Assembly (NCBI RefSeq): GCF_001641335.1
Contig: NZ_LVEM01000009.1
Span: 86,784 to 150,783 of the forward strand
Source: Bradyrhizobium stylosanthis
Lineage (GTDB): Bacteria; Pseudomonadota; Alphaproteobacteria; Rhizobiales; Xanthobacteraceae
Reading direction: 5' to 3'
Length of the DNA: 64,000 nt
Shown here: one piece after another, positions 8,073 through 16,151 of the stretch
How positions within the stretch are numbered: the stretch's first letter is position 1
Layout: each line of letters begins with the position of its first letter
Made by a program: the position numbers and the translations under genes
The notes under the pieces: model-generated
Database searches by the model: none
Told to the model about the DNA's origin: nothing
The model's input: only the letters and a program-made list of their open reading frames with translations

Positions 8073-8477
8073 ATGAACGATCGACCTGCGAGTTGGCGAA
8101 TGCCCACCCCAAAACAGATGGAAAAGCTAGCCGCCTCAATGGGAAAGGGAGCCGAGAGGGAGCTTTCGCCAGGCCCCAGGGACGACATGCCCGACGAATA
8201 CTGGCGTGCCCTCCTCGACGATGCCCATGACCGGACCGCGGTTTCGAGACGTTCGAGCCCCGTCCAGCGCCTCTGCGAAATCCCACAGCATGTCCTGCGC
8301 GTTTCCTGCCGCAGGTGCGAGCGCATTGTTGAGATCCAGAAAGTGGACGCCGTCCGTCTCTACGGACAACAGGCGAGCTGGAAGGAGGTTGGGCAACGTT
8401 TGCTGGACAACACATGCCAGAACCGAACCGGCCGCCACGAGGAGGACGGTTGCTGGCCGGCCTTCGGGCCGGTTTGA
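8073..8477 (+). CDS. Conserved rhizobial protein with Cys/His motif, SOS cassette gene 1
   Basis: The protein (134 residues, or 125 from the in-frame ATG at 8100) has a disordered N-terminal part, PTPKQMEKLAASMGKGAERE, and a C-terminal half with HVLRVSCRRCERIVEIQKVD and CQNRTGRHEEDGCWP. The spaced cysteines and histidines suggest a small zinc-binding fold. I know this type only as a rhizobial hypothetical. It is the first gene behind the LexA box, and the next cassette gene starts 22 bp after its stop, so DNA-damage induction is likely. The role is unknown, perhaps nucleic-acid binding. Confidence 0.62.
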   Translation: MNDRPASWRMPTPKQMEKLAASMGKGAERELSPGPRDDMPDEYWRALLDDAHDRTAVSRRSSPVQRLCEIPQHVLRVSCRRCERIVEIQKVDAVRLYGQQASWKEVGQRLLDNTCQNRTGRHEEDGCWPAFGPV

Positions 8478-8499
8478 CCGATTACCTGCGTCAACCCGA

Positions 8500-8949
8500 A
8501 TGGCTCCGAAGCATCACCCGACGCCGCTCTCCGGCGGCGACCGGAAGGCGCTTGGCAAGGAGCTCGGCAAGGCGCGCGCGATGACCACGATCCTGGCTGA
8601 GCAGTCGACCGCGGCTCGCGCCAAAGGTGAAGCCCTGATCGAGCAGGCGGATCGCCTCCTGTGTGAGAGCTGGAATGAGCGCATGTGGGCGAACGGCGAG
8701 CCGATCGATCCTTCGCCGGCAATCGATCAGGCGATCAACGGTGGTTATCCTTGGCTCGAGATCCAATGCTCCCGCTGCAAGACCCGACGTGACGTTGATC
8801 TGGCTGCGTTGCCTCATGCAACCACAACCTTTGTCCATGACCTCGCTGGCAGGCTCCGGTGCAACAAATATGCTAAGGCGGGACGCCGTCCTGTGGCGAC
8901 GCTGCTGCAGCTTGTGCGCCGCCCCCGCCCCGCTCCCTCAGAGAGGTGA
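8500..8949 (+). CDS. Zinc-ribbon-like protein, SOS cassette gene 2
   Basis: From the ATG at 8500 the product is about 149 residues. The N-terminal half is helical (ILAEQSTAARAKGEALIEQADRL). The C-terminal half has the pattern IQCSRCKTRRDVDL, then HATTTFVHDLAGRLRCNKYAKAG, resembling a zinc ribbon in which the last of four metal ligands, normally part of a CxxC pair, reads CNKY. That tyrosine may be a real loss of one ligand. The gene is followed by the SRAP gene after 2 bp, so the two are coupled. I can give no specific function beyond likely metal or nucleic-acid binding and SOS co-expression. Confidence 0.55.
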   Translation: MAPKHHPTPLSGGDRKALGKELGKARAMTTILAEQSTAARAKGEALIEQADRLLCESWNERMWANGEPIDPSPAIDQAINGGYPWLEIQCSRCKTRRDVDLAALPHATTTFVHDLAGRLRCNKYAKAGRRPVATLLQLVRRPRPAPSER

Positions 8950-8951
8950 CG

Positions 8952-9680
8952 ATGTGCAACCTCTACTCGATGACCAAGAACGTTGATGCAATACGTCAGC
9001 TGTTTGGAGCCTTGAACAGCCGCGTGGGTAACCTGCCGAGCATGCCGGGCATCTTTCCCGACTATCCCGCACCCATCGTCCGCAATGCGGCGGACGGACG
9101 CGAGATCGTAATGGCGCGGTGGGGAATGCCTTCGTCCTCGAAAGCCTTGATGGACGCCACGAAGAAGCGAGCAGAGAAGCTCGAGGCCAAGGGCAAGCAA
9201 GTCGACTTCAAGGAGCTGCTCCGAATGGAGCCAGACTCCGGGACAACAAACATCCGCAATACGAACAGCAGCCACTGGAAGCGGTGGCTCGAGCCGGACC
9301 ATCGCTGCCTGATGCCGTTCACCAGCTTCAGCGAGTACGACACCATCGATGGAAAGAAGGTCCCCGTGTGGTTCTCCCCAGATGAGAGCCGCCCCCTGCT
9401 CGCCTTCGGCGGAATCTGGACCAACTGGACGTCTGTGCGGAAGGCAAAGGAAGGCGAGGTCACGGCCGATGTCTTTGGGTTCCTGACCTGTGATCCCAAC
9501 GCTGAAGTGAAACGCGTCCATCCGAAGGCGATGCCGGTCATCCTCACCACGGCCGAGGAGCACGACACCTGGATGCGCGCGCCTTGAGGGGAGGCAAAGG
9601 CGCTGCAGCGTCCGCTCCCGGACGGCGCGCTGAAGATCGTGGCGACGGGCGAGAAGGAAGACCCGGCCGCGGCGGCCTAG
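8952..9680 (+). CDS. yedK: SOS response-associated peptidase (SRAP/YedK-type) with premature TGA
   Basis: Starting MCNLYSMTKN, the protein exposes Cys2 after methionine removal, the residue by which SRAP/HMCES proteins cross-link to abasic sites in single-stranded DNA. Other family features are TNIRNTNSSHWKRWL, the MPFTSFSEY segment and VHPKAMPVIL with the conserved histidine. A TGA at 9585-9587 stops the frame after WMRAP, where relatives usually have a tryptophan. Past it the same frame continues EAKALQRPLPDGALKIVATG and ends at a TAG at 9678-9680. The truncated form of 211 residues keeps all catalytic residues and lacks about 30 C-terminal ones, so it may still work. The entry spans the ancestral gene. 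Confidence 0.85.
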
Positions 9681-9805
9681 TGTTGTGCACAAGAGGGCGG
9701 AACACGGGGACAAGATCCGGTGCCGACGATTTCGAATCCCTGCCCTGTGTTAATCGCCCGGAACGAAGACGAGAGACGAGGGATTCCTCTCGGTGGAGCG
9801 AACTC

Positions 9806-10078
9806 ATGCTGATGTTTAGGGAAAGACGGCCTGCGATCCGCACGCTGCGCGGTTGGGCCATTTCGGTCCTCAATGAGGCCGGAGCCATCAGAGACTGTGG
9901 GGAGCACGGCTGGATGCAGGATCGCGGCGATCCGCACGCCCATGAGCGCGCGTTCGATGTGGCGCGCCAGGATCCACCGGAGCGATATTCTCCGGAGGCT
10001 GCTGCGGTTGCGATCGCCGAAGTTCTGGAATCGATCGGCGATACATGCCCGGAGTGCCCGGCGGAGGAGACCGTCTAA
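9806..10078 (+). CDS. Small conserved rhizobial protein, SOS cassette neighbour
   Basis: The 90-residue frame starts at 9806 behind a good ribosome binding site (GGTGGAG, 7 bp away). It reads TLRGWAISVLNEAGAIRDCG, then HGWMQDRGDPHAHERAFDVA and ends ESIGDTCPECPAEETV. The CPEC near the end and the HGWM-D-x-DPHA stretch look conserved and suggest a compact metal-binding or protein-interaction module. I recall similar hypothetical proteins in Bradyrhizobium but no function. It lies 125 bp downstream of the SRAP gene on the same strand, so it may or may not share the SOS promoter. Confidence 0.5.
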   Translation: MLMFRERRPAIRTLRGWAISVLNEAGAIRDCGEHGWMQDRGDPHAHERAFDVARQDPPERYSPEAAAVAIAEVLESIGDTCPECPAEETV

Positions 10079-11371
10079 CAACGCGCGACCTGCCCGCTCG
10101 TCGTCGATCGCTAGCGCGGCTCGCATCTCCGGCGTTGAACGTGCCGGCATTTTGTGAGGCCGAGGAAACGCAGACGCAATTGCGCAAGTCTGCCATCGCG
10201 TTAGGTCGAACGTGGCGACAGTGGGGCCCCTGAGAGCGCCAAATCTTGGATGTGCAGACAACCACTTAGCCGCTCTTCGGCGATAGTGCTTTTATCTTGC
10301 ATGTCGGCCCTGCTCTTTCTTGACTAACTCACGCTTCTTCTCTTTGCTCCGACGAAGTCCGCTGATGCACGCGCCAGCACTCCATTCGCCAGCAATTGAG
10401 CTGGAAAAAGAAACGATCGTAGTGCTGAAATTTCCAACAGCGCACGTCGGGCGAGCCAGTTTGCTGACGCACTTTAGGAGGCCGGCGCTCAACGGAAGCA
10501 CGAAAAATCCGGCCGCTCAGAAGGTCCGATCGACGAAATCGATGCGCCTTACGCGTGTAGATTGACGCAGATTTTGCTGCCGACGGCGTCGATTTTTTTC
10601 TGCTTTACCCTTGTTCTGCGTCTCCCGAACGCTCATTCCCAGGGGCCAACACACGCTTGGCATTCGCGGCGATTTGCGACAAAATGCGTCGAGTCATGCA
10701 ATAAATCCATCAATAGCGCCTGCGGAAACACGTCGGCTGGTGGCCGGTTCATTGCGAAAAAGCGGCCCCGACTTCGCAGTTGGCTAGCGAAACCCCACTG
10801 CCTCCACGCTCGCGATAGCGATCGTTACCCGAAGGGCCGAGACACCCCCTAGGGTGGCTCGGTGAGGAGCGAAGCGACGAGTAGAGCGCGGGCCGAAGGC
10901 ATCGCCCTTAGGCGTTCAGCACGCCATTATCGCACCGCTCCGCGAACTCCTACCCGCGCCAGCGAGGGTCCTTTTAACGCTCAGAACCACCGCCATTTGT
11001 CTGCAAAGAAGGGCAATCCTGGTGCAGAGATCCCAGCTACGGAACACCGGACGCACCAGTTTGAAGCAAGCGATTTGAGGCAGAAGCACCCAAATTCGAA
11101 CGTTCGGCATGCGTTATCAATTCTAGCTCTCTGCGATCCCTAGATCGGCGTAAATTCCAATGGAGCTAGTGTGATTTCCTCCACCGGAACGAAGAGAAAG
11201 CGCCATCATCCGACGCTCACTCCAGTCTAAGTTCCGCTCCGTGCGAGTGCATTTTCTTCGATCTTATTGGAACGTCTCGCAGGCAGTTCAGCCGCCGCTC
11301 CTCTTCGACGTGCGCTCTGTTGGGCGCGCCCTTACGGCAGTCGGCGATATTCAAAACCTGGCTTCCGGGAG
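10079..11371 (+). other. Gene-poor gap of about 1.3 kb
   Basis: I find no reading frame with convincing protein character here on either strand. Small frames exist but have arginine/serine-rich, low-complexity translations and lack ribosome binding sites. The stretch separates the SOS cassette from the plasmid-like DUF736/ParB module and may mark the edge of an inserted element. Confidence 0.4.
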
Positions 11372-11405
11372 ACAAGAAAAGGCTCCCACGCGATGCGTGG
11401 GAGCC
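11372..11405 (-). terminator. Rho-independent terminator of the first DUF736 gene
   Basis: On the minus strand a perfect stem, GGCTCCCACGC paired with GCGTGGGAGCC around a three-base loop, is followed by TTTTCTTG. It lies 12 bp past the stop of the DUF736 gene at 11418. Confidence 0.85.
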
Positions 11406-11417
11406 CAACATTGCGAC

Positions 11418-11741
11418 CTAGTCGACAGGATTCCAGATCAAGAAGAAGCTGCCTTCACCGTAAAGGCCAACCGTCCGACCAAGGTTTGCGCGGAGCTCGC
11501 GGCCTCCGAGGCCAGGTGCTGCAAATGACAGGCTGAGATAGTCCGCTCCCCGGCCCTCGCCGGTCAAAATCCGGCCGGCACCGACCTCGAGCCCATGTGT
11601 GAAGATGCGAAAGTCCGGTGAGCTTTCGCCGGACTTTTCGCGGTTGGGCACGATGTCGATGTCGGCGCAAATGGGCAGAAGTTTGAGCTGGCCCCTGAAG
11701 CCGCCGTAAATTGTGCGGGTGACGAATCCGATCGCAGTCAT
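11418..11741 (-). CDS. DUF736 family protein, divergent copy
   Basis: Starting at the ATG at 11741 behind GGAGACAG, the 107-residue protein opens MTAIGFVTRTIYGGFRGQLK and later has SPDFRIFTHGLEVGAGR and YLSLSFAAPGLGG. The order of these blocks matches DUF736, a small single-domain family found on plasmids and integrative conjugative elements of alphaproteobacteria. It is the more diverged of two copies in this window. It has its own terminator and an upstream hairpin resembling that of the second copy. The function of DUF736 is not known; a role in element maintenance or anti-defence is only a guess. Confidence 0.85.
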   Translation of the reverse strand: MTAIGFVTRTIYGGFRGQLKLLPICADIDIVPNREKSGESSPDFRIFTHGLEVGAGRILTGEGRGADYLSLSFAAPGLGGRELRANLGRTVGLYGEGSFFLIWNPVD

Positions 11742-11855
11742 GGTCTGTCTCCTTCGTTGCCGCAAGGCGCCGATGCCCTGCGATGGCGAGACCGTCATGG
11801 CGGCCGGCTCACATCCGAACCCCTGGGGCGAAGCGCAGCGGCGCACCCGAGCGCG

Positions 11856-11913
11856 CTCCTTTTTTGAAGCGAAGCGGCCGCGAGGAGCCGCACTTCGGCG
11901 GGGAAAAAAGGAG
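11856..11913 (-). promoter_or_regulatory. Structured leader hairpin of DUF736 copy 1
   Basis: CTCCTTTTTT at 11856-11865 pairs perfectly with AAAAAAGGAG at 11904-11913 across a GC-rich inner part. The element starts 115 nt upstream of the DUF736 ATG. An equivalent element precedes copy 2 at 12792-12852 at nearly the same distance, with two matched base changes. This suggests a conserved RNA or DNA structure. Confidence 0.5.
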
Positions 11914-12315
11914 GCGTGCGAGGGTTTCAGATGGGGGACGGCTGCCATAGGTCGTAGCGCCATAAGCAGGGAATCGTGCCCTGCAAACGCAAGAGAAAGT
12001 CCTTGCGGCGGAGCGCTAGTGACCCGCACAAACGGTGATCCAGCGCCGATTATCTCGCCGAGAAAGCGGCTCGATTTCGGATCCGAGGCGTCGTCCTGAT
12101 GGCCGCCATCACGCCGAATCCGGCTCGATTAATCGACCGTGCGGATAGCGGTTGCGCTCACGGACCGCCAACGAAAACGTCCTCAGAACTCAGATAAATT
12201 GGCAACTCGGAGCCGTAAATCGCGGCTGGGATAACCTACAGATCCAAGGGCACGCGCTTCACTTTCACGATGAGAATGCCCTTTCGCCTGCTTTCTAAAG
12301 CGGCGCAAGCGACGT

Positions 12316-12346
12316 AAAAAAGCCCCGCCTCCGAAGAGGCGGGGCC
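12316..12346 (-). terminator. Rho-independent terminator of the second DUF736 gene
   Basis: Read on the minus strand, GCCCCGCCTC and GAGGCGGGGC pair around a TTCG tetraloop and are followed by TTTTTT. It lies 14 bp past the stop of the gene at 12360. Confidence 0.9.
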
Positions 12347-12359
12347 GTTGCCCCCGGTG

Positions 12360-12671
12360 TCAGTCGCCGCTGCGGCGCGACCAGATCAGGCTGAAACCGT
12401 CCTCGCCTTCGACCTTGACCAGCGAGGCGTAGATCGGGGCGGGGAAGCTCGGATCGTCCAGCTTGACCGAGAGATATTCGCGATCGCTGTCGCGGACCGT
12501 CTTCTTCCAGGCGGCGCCGAATTCGGTCGCGCCTGCGAAAATCCTGAAGTCAGGAGCCTTGTCGTTGTCCTTCTCGGAGGCCGTGAACTTGGCCTTGATG
12601 TTGAGCGTCAGCGTCTTGATCGACCCGGTGTAGCCGTTGTCCGAAGCGGTGAAAGTGCCGATGGTCGCCAT
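12360..12671 (-). CDS. DUF736 family protein, canonical copy
   Basis: From the ATG at 12671 the 103-residue protein reads MATIGTFTASDNGYTGSIKT, LTLNIKAKFT, KAPDFRIFAG and a C-terminal FSLIWSR. This is a full-length, typical DUF736 protein. The family is a marker of the conserved gene set of Rhizobiales conjugative elements and large plasmids, usually near parB and ardC as here. It is transcribed alone, with a strong terminator downstream and a long hairpin in the leader. The window holds no relaxase or mating-pair genes, so the module looks like a residual or regulatory part of such an element. Confidence 0.92.
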   Translation of the reverse strand: MATIGTFTASDNGYTGSIKTLTLNIKAKFTASEKDNDKAPDFRIFAGATEFGAAWKKTVRDSDREYLSVKLDDPSFPAPIYASLVKVEGEDGFSLIWSRRSGD

Positions 12672-12791
12672 GGTGATCTCCGTCTGTCTGTTGTTCGGGC
12701 CGCGCCCATCGCGGCCTCGATGGCGATCCCTTGCTCGGGGAGCGATCGGCCCGCAGCCGCAAGGCCCGCAGCGCAGCGGAGGACGGCGAAA

Positions 12792-12852
12792 GCCTGCTTT
12801 TTTGTCTTGCGCGAGGAATGCCGCCGCTTTGCGGCAGGGGAAAAAAGCAGGC
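12792..12852 (-). promoter_or_regulatory. Structured leader hairpin of DUF736 copy 2
   Basis: GCCTGCTTTTTT at 12792-12803 is the perfect 12-bp complement of AAAAAAGCAGGC at 12841-12852. The inner part holds a second hairpin, GCCGC-TTT-GCGGC. It begins 121 nt upstream of the DUF736 start, matching the element in front of copy 1. Confidence 0.52.
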
Positions 12853-13301
12853 GTGAGCCGTTGCGGGAAGGCGATCGAGGCTTTTGCCGTCCCTCGGGCC
12901 TGATCAGCCAATCGAGGTTGCGTTGGACGCGAGCCCATAACCCGGACTGACGGAGATTACCGTGGCTGCCGACGCCTACCACGGCATTGGAGAACAGTGG
13001 GATCGATCAGGAAAAGCAACGCCTGCACATCAATCGCTAGGATGGTGCACCGGACAGATCAAAGCGAACTGGCGGCATTTTCGCATCGGGGAACGACGGC
13101 GACGGCCAGGATTATTCGCGCGATTGCGCGTCGGATACGCGAGGTCCAGACACAATCAGGGCCCCAACCTGATCGCCTAGCCGCTGCCAAAAGGGAGGCG
13201 CGGCACAAGCTCACGGGTCGCTGCAAATGGCTCAGATCGGAGGGATCGTGGCTCGCATTTGGAGACGGGCTAACCCGCGTTGTCGCCGCTTCATCTCAAT
13301 T
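12853..13301 (-). other. Gap between parB terminator and DUF736 leader
   Basis: About 450 bp with no supported gene on either strand. It probably contains the promoter of the canonical DUF736 gene, but I see no sigma-70 consensus I would trust. Confidence 0.35.
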
Positions 13302-13332
13302 AAAACGGCCGCGCACCGTCAGGCGCGCGGCC
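13302..13332 (-). terminator. Terminator of the parB gene
   Basis: On the minus strand GGCCGCGC pairs with GCGCGGCC around a ten-base loop and is followed by GTTTTAATT. It is 46 bp past the parB stop. Confidence 0.75.
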
Positions 13333-13377
13333 AGAATTTGATGAGCGCCGGGGCGCCTTGCGATCCCGGCTCACCTC

Positions 13378-15408
13378 TTACTCAGCAGCTTGCGAGCAGA
13401 ATTCGTGCCCTTGCATCCCGTCCGGCGCACGGGCCTGATCATCCCTTTTCGGTGTGCGGAGCAACGGCGGCAGCCAGTCCGTCGTCGCCAGCAGTTGCTC
13501 GGCAGCCGCCGCCATCTCGACTTTTTTCATGCCCGACAATCGTTCGGCAGCCTCCTCGCTGACACCTTCGCGCACGGCGTCAAGAATGGTGGCCTTGGTG
13601 ACCCGACCGAGATAACTCGCCACCGTCGGCCGCCAATATCCGGTCATGTCGAGGGCGACGGCCCCGCCCAAACGGCCGGCTGCGGCCAACGCGCGAGGTC
13701 GCAGATCAAACGGCAATTTGACCGCATTGACCGTCAATGCCGTGCAATGCGCGAACAACGCCATGCGGCTGTCGTGGTCGAGTTCGACGACGAATTCCCA
13801 CAGTCCGCCGACGTCCCGGGGCATCTGTCTGGCCCAATTGGCATGGCGATCCGACCATTCTTTACCAGCCGGAGTGTCCTCGATCCCGACCGCATGCGTG
13901 GCCAAATCCGTCTTGACTGGTTGAATGCCGACCACATGGGCATTGGCCCCGATATAGAAGATTTGTGCGGCGAGCGCGTGCGTAACGGCCGCGATGGCGA
14001 CATCTGGCTGCTCACTCAAATTGAGACGCAGCCCCAGGGTGCGATGCGCGGTGAGGTCACGAACAAGCGTGTCGGACAGCTTCTGCTCCTCGTCTTCCTC
14101 CTCGTTCTCTCCGTCCTCTGCTTCACCATCGCGGGTGGCTCGATGATCCCCGTCGCCCTCCTCGTCCTGCCCCTGAGCGGCGCCCTCTTGCCCGGTCTCG
14201 GGTTGGGATTTGTCGTCCTCGGGGCGGATGAACCCCCGTTCGATCCTGACGGTACCGTCATGATTGAGCACAACGAACGCACCGCCGCGCGCGACATCGC
14301 CGGGATCGTAGGCCTGCCTTTTCGCTTCGAGTTGCTCGATTTGGCTCTCCAATTGACCGAACCGTGCATCCACCTCATCTGGCAATTCTTCGGCTGTTTG
14401 GTGCTCTTCCGTCAGCCAATCGAACTCAGTTTGAAGCGCTTGAAGAGCGGCCTGATCTTCCGCCGAAAGCTCAACCGGATGCGGGTAGGCACGACGCATC
14501 CCGTGAGCATGCGGGAAGTCGAGATGGGGCTCGGTCCACTTCCATCCCTCGGCGACCCGCAATGTGTCCGCCTCGCGGCCAAGCCGTGCCGTCACCAAGA
14601 GATCGAGCAGCGCCACGTCTTCCAGATAGCCGCCGCGATCCTCGGTGAAGAGGTCGCGCAGGATCGTACCGCCCGCATCGATATAGGCCTCCAACCCGAC
14701 AAACCGCGCGCGGCGATCGGTTGCGGCGACATGGGTTTCGGTAAGTAGACGGCGGATCGTGCTGGGCTCACGGTCGTAGGAAAGACGTTCATAGACACTT
14801 TCCTGCCGAACCACATCGTCGGTAATGGCAAATGCCATCAACTGGTCAAGAGCCAGATTGCCCTCGCGATAAAGTTGGATCAGTTTTGGGGAGACCGCAC
14901 CCAACCGAAGGCGTTGTCGCACGACATGCGGCGTCACCCCAAAGCGCGCGGCGATCTCCTCCGCACCGAAGCCGCGCTCCTCCGCAAGCCTCCTGAACGC
15001 CTCGAACTGGTCCGCCGGATGCATGTTTTCCCGGGTAACATTCTCGTCCAGGCTGATCTCGTGCGCGTCATTCTTGGTGTCGATGACGCAACGGATCGGC
15101 TCGGTCTTCTTGATCTCCTTCCGCTTCACCCGCAGCAATTGGGCCAACCGCCTACCCTCGCCGATGGTCACTAGATAGAACCCGGTGGCTACGCCCTCTC
15201 CGTCCAATTCGGGCTCGACCACCAGATTTTGCAGAATGCCTTTCGCGGCAATACTCGCCGCATAGGCCTCAATCGACGCCTCGCTATGCGGCGTCTTGCG
15301 CGCATTATTCGGTGACTTCTTCAGCTTGTTAAGCGGAATCAAAACCTCCGTCCCGCTCGCGGGGATAATTTCAACGTGCTTTACCGGTTCAAGCTGCTTT
15401 GCCGACAT
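13378..15408 (-). CDS. parB: Large ParB-family protein of plasmid/ICE type
   Basis: The 676-residue protein has the ParB/Spo0J nuclease-like domain at the N-terminus: IPLNKLKKSPNNARKT, then GEGRRLAQLL at about 83-92 (the GERR-type CTP-binding motif) and ENVTRENMHPADQFEAF. A KorB-like helix-turn-helix follows (IAARFGVTPHVVRQRLRLG). The central part has a coiled coil and a strongly acidic linker rich in Glu/Asp, coded near 14090-14230. The long C-terminal region is typical of ParB-like proteins on alphaproteobacterial plasmids and ICEs. ParB proteins load on parS and slide as CTP-dependent clamps; no ParA is present here. I chose the ATG at 15408 because AGGAAG lies 8 bp upstream; ATG 15414 is the alternative. 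Confidence 0.88.
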   Translation of the reverse strand: MSAKQLEPVKHVEIIPASGTEVLIPLNKLKKSPNNARKTPHSEASIEAYAASIAAKGILQNLVVEPELDGEGVATGFYLVTIGEGRRLAQLLRVKRKEIKKTEPIRCVIDTKNDAHEISLDENVTRENMHPADQFEAFRRLAEERGFGAEEIAARFGVTPHVVRQRLRLGAVSPKLIQLYREGNLALDQLMAFAITDDVVRQESVYERLSYDREPSTIRRLLTETHVAATDRRARFVGLEAYIDAGGTILRDLFTEDRGGYLEDVALLDLLVTARLGREADTLRVAEGWKWTEPHLDFPHAHGMRRAYPHPVELSAEDQAALQALQTEFDWLTEEHQTAEELPDEVDARFGQLESQIEQLEAKRQAYDPGDVARGGAFVVLNHDGTVRIERGFIRPEDDKSQPETGQEGAAQGQDEEGDGDHRATRDGEAEDGENEEEDEEQKLSDTLVRDLTAHRTLGLRLNLSEQPDVAIAAVTHALAAQIFYIGANAHVVGIQPVKTDLATHAVGIEDTPAGKEWSDRHANWARQMPRDVGGLWEFVVELDHDSRMALFAHCTALTVNAVKLPFDLRPRALAAAGRLGGAVALDMTGYWRPTVASYLGRVTKATILDAVREGVSEEAAERLSGMKKVEMAAAAEQLLATTDWLPPLLRTPKRDDQARAPDGMQGHEFCSQAAE

Positions 15409-16151
15409 GATCATTCTTCCTTTTGCTTCCATGGGTGCAAGGCGCACCACGCGCCTGCACCCCTGCCCGTCGGCGAGACCAGGGGTAGCAAGTGCCAGGG
15501 CGACCCGAGCGGAGGGGTATCGCCCGCCCCACGAGGGCCGCTCGCAAGAGCGGGTCTGCACGGGCGCAGGTCAGTTGTTCGAGAAGATGAAGACCCAGCG
15601 AAAGCACGGAAGACCGGGGAGACCGCTCGGGGCGGCGCCGGCCACAGCCGGCGCTTTACCCTGGCGCGCGCGAGGGGCGGAGGCCCCTTAGATCTGGAGC
15701 GTCGGAACTCTGAGCAAGTCTGCGCAGGCTAAAACAGGGGATCGAAGGCAAGCGAAGAGTGAGCAAATCAAAAGAGGCACCCGCAAGAGGGTCAGCATAG
15801 CGCCGACGCGCAAGCGGCGGGACCCGGGACCGAGTGCAGTCGCGAGACCGGTTCAAGAAGGCACCCGCGCGACGGGCAGTGATAGCGGTGCCGCGAAGCG
15901 GCAGCCCTTCGTGCGAGTGCCTCCGGCGAGCGACACATTATATCTATGCTTGCTTCCGCGAGGGATCGAAGCCGAAGGCCGAGACGCGAAGCGGCTCGGT
16001 TCACAAGAGCCCGGTCCGCAACAGGCGGACGCGCCCAGCCTAACGAAAATTGGGGCTGCTTGCCTGTCTCAGCAAGTGCTACGCCGCCATCTATTTTGCG
16101 ATACGCCTACATCTTGGATGTTTATCGCGGGTCGGGCTGACTGCGTTCTCG
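15409..16151 (-). other. Hairpin-rich gap upstream of parB
   Basis: No convincing gene lies here. Several strong inverted repeats do: 15433-15462 (GGGTGCA/TGCACCC plus an inner GGCGC stem), 15539-15554 (CCGCTC/GAGCGG), 15635-15654 (GCGCCGGC/GCCGGCGC with a CACA loop) and a GGGGC/GCCCC stem near 15675. The first is close enough to parB to be in its 5' leader. The rest could be attenuators, a partition site or a nicking region. Confidence 0.4.
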
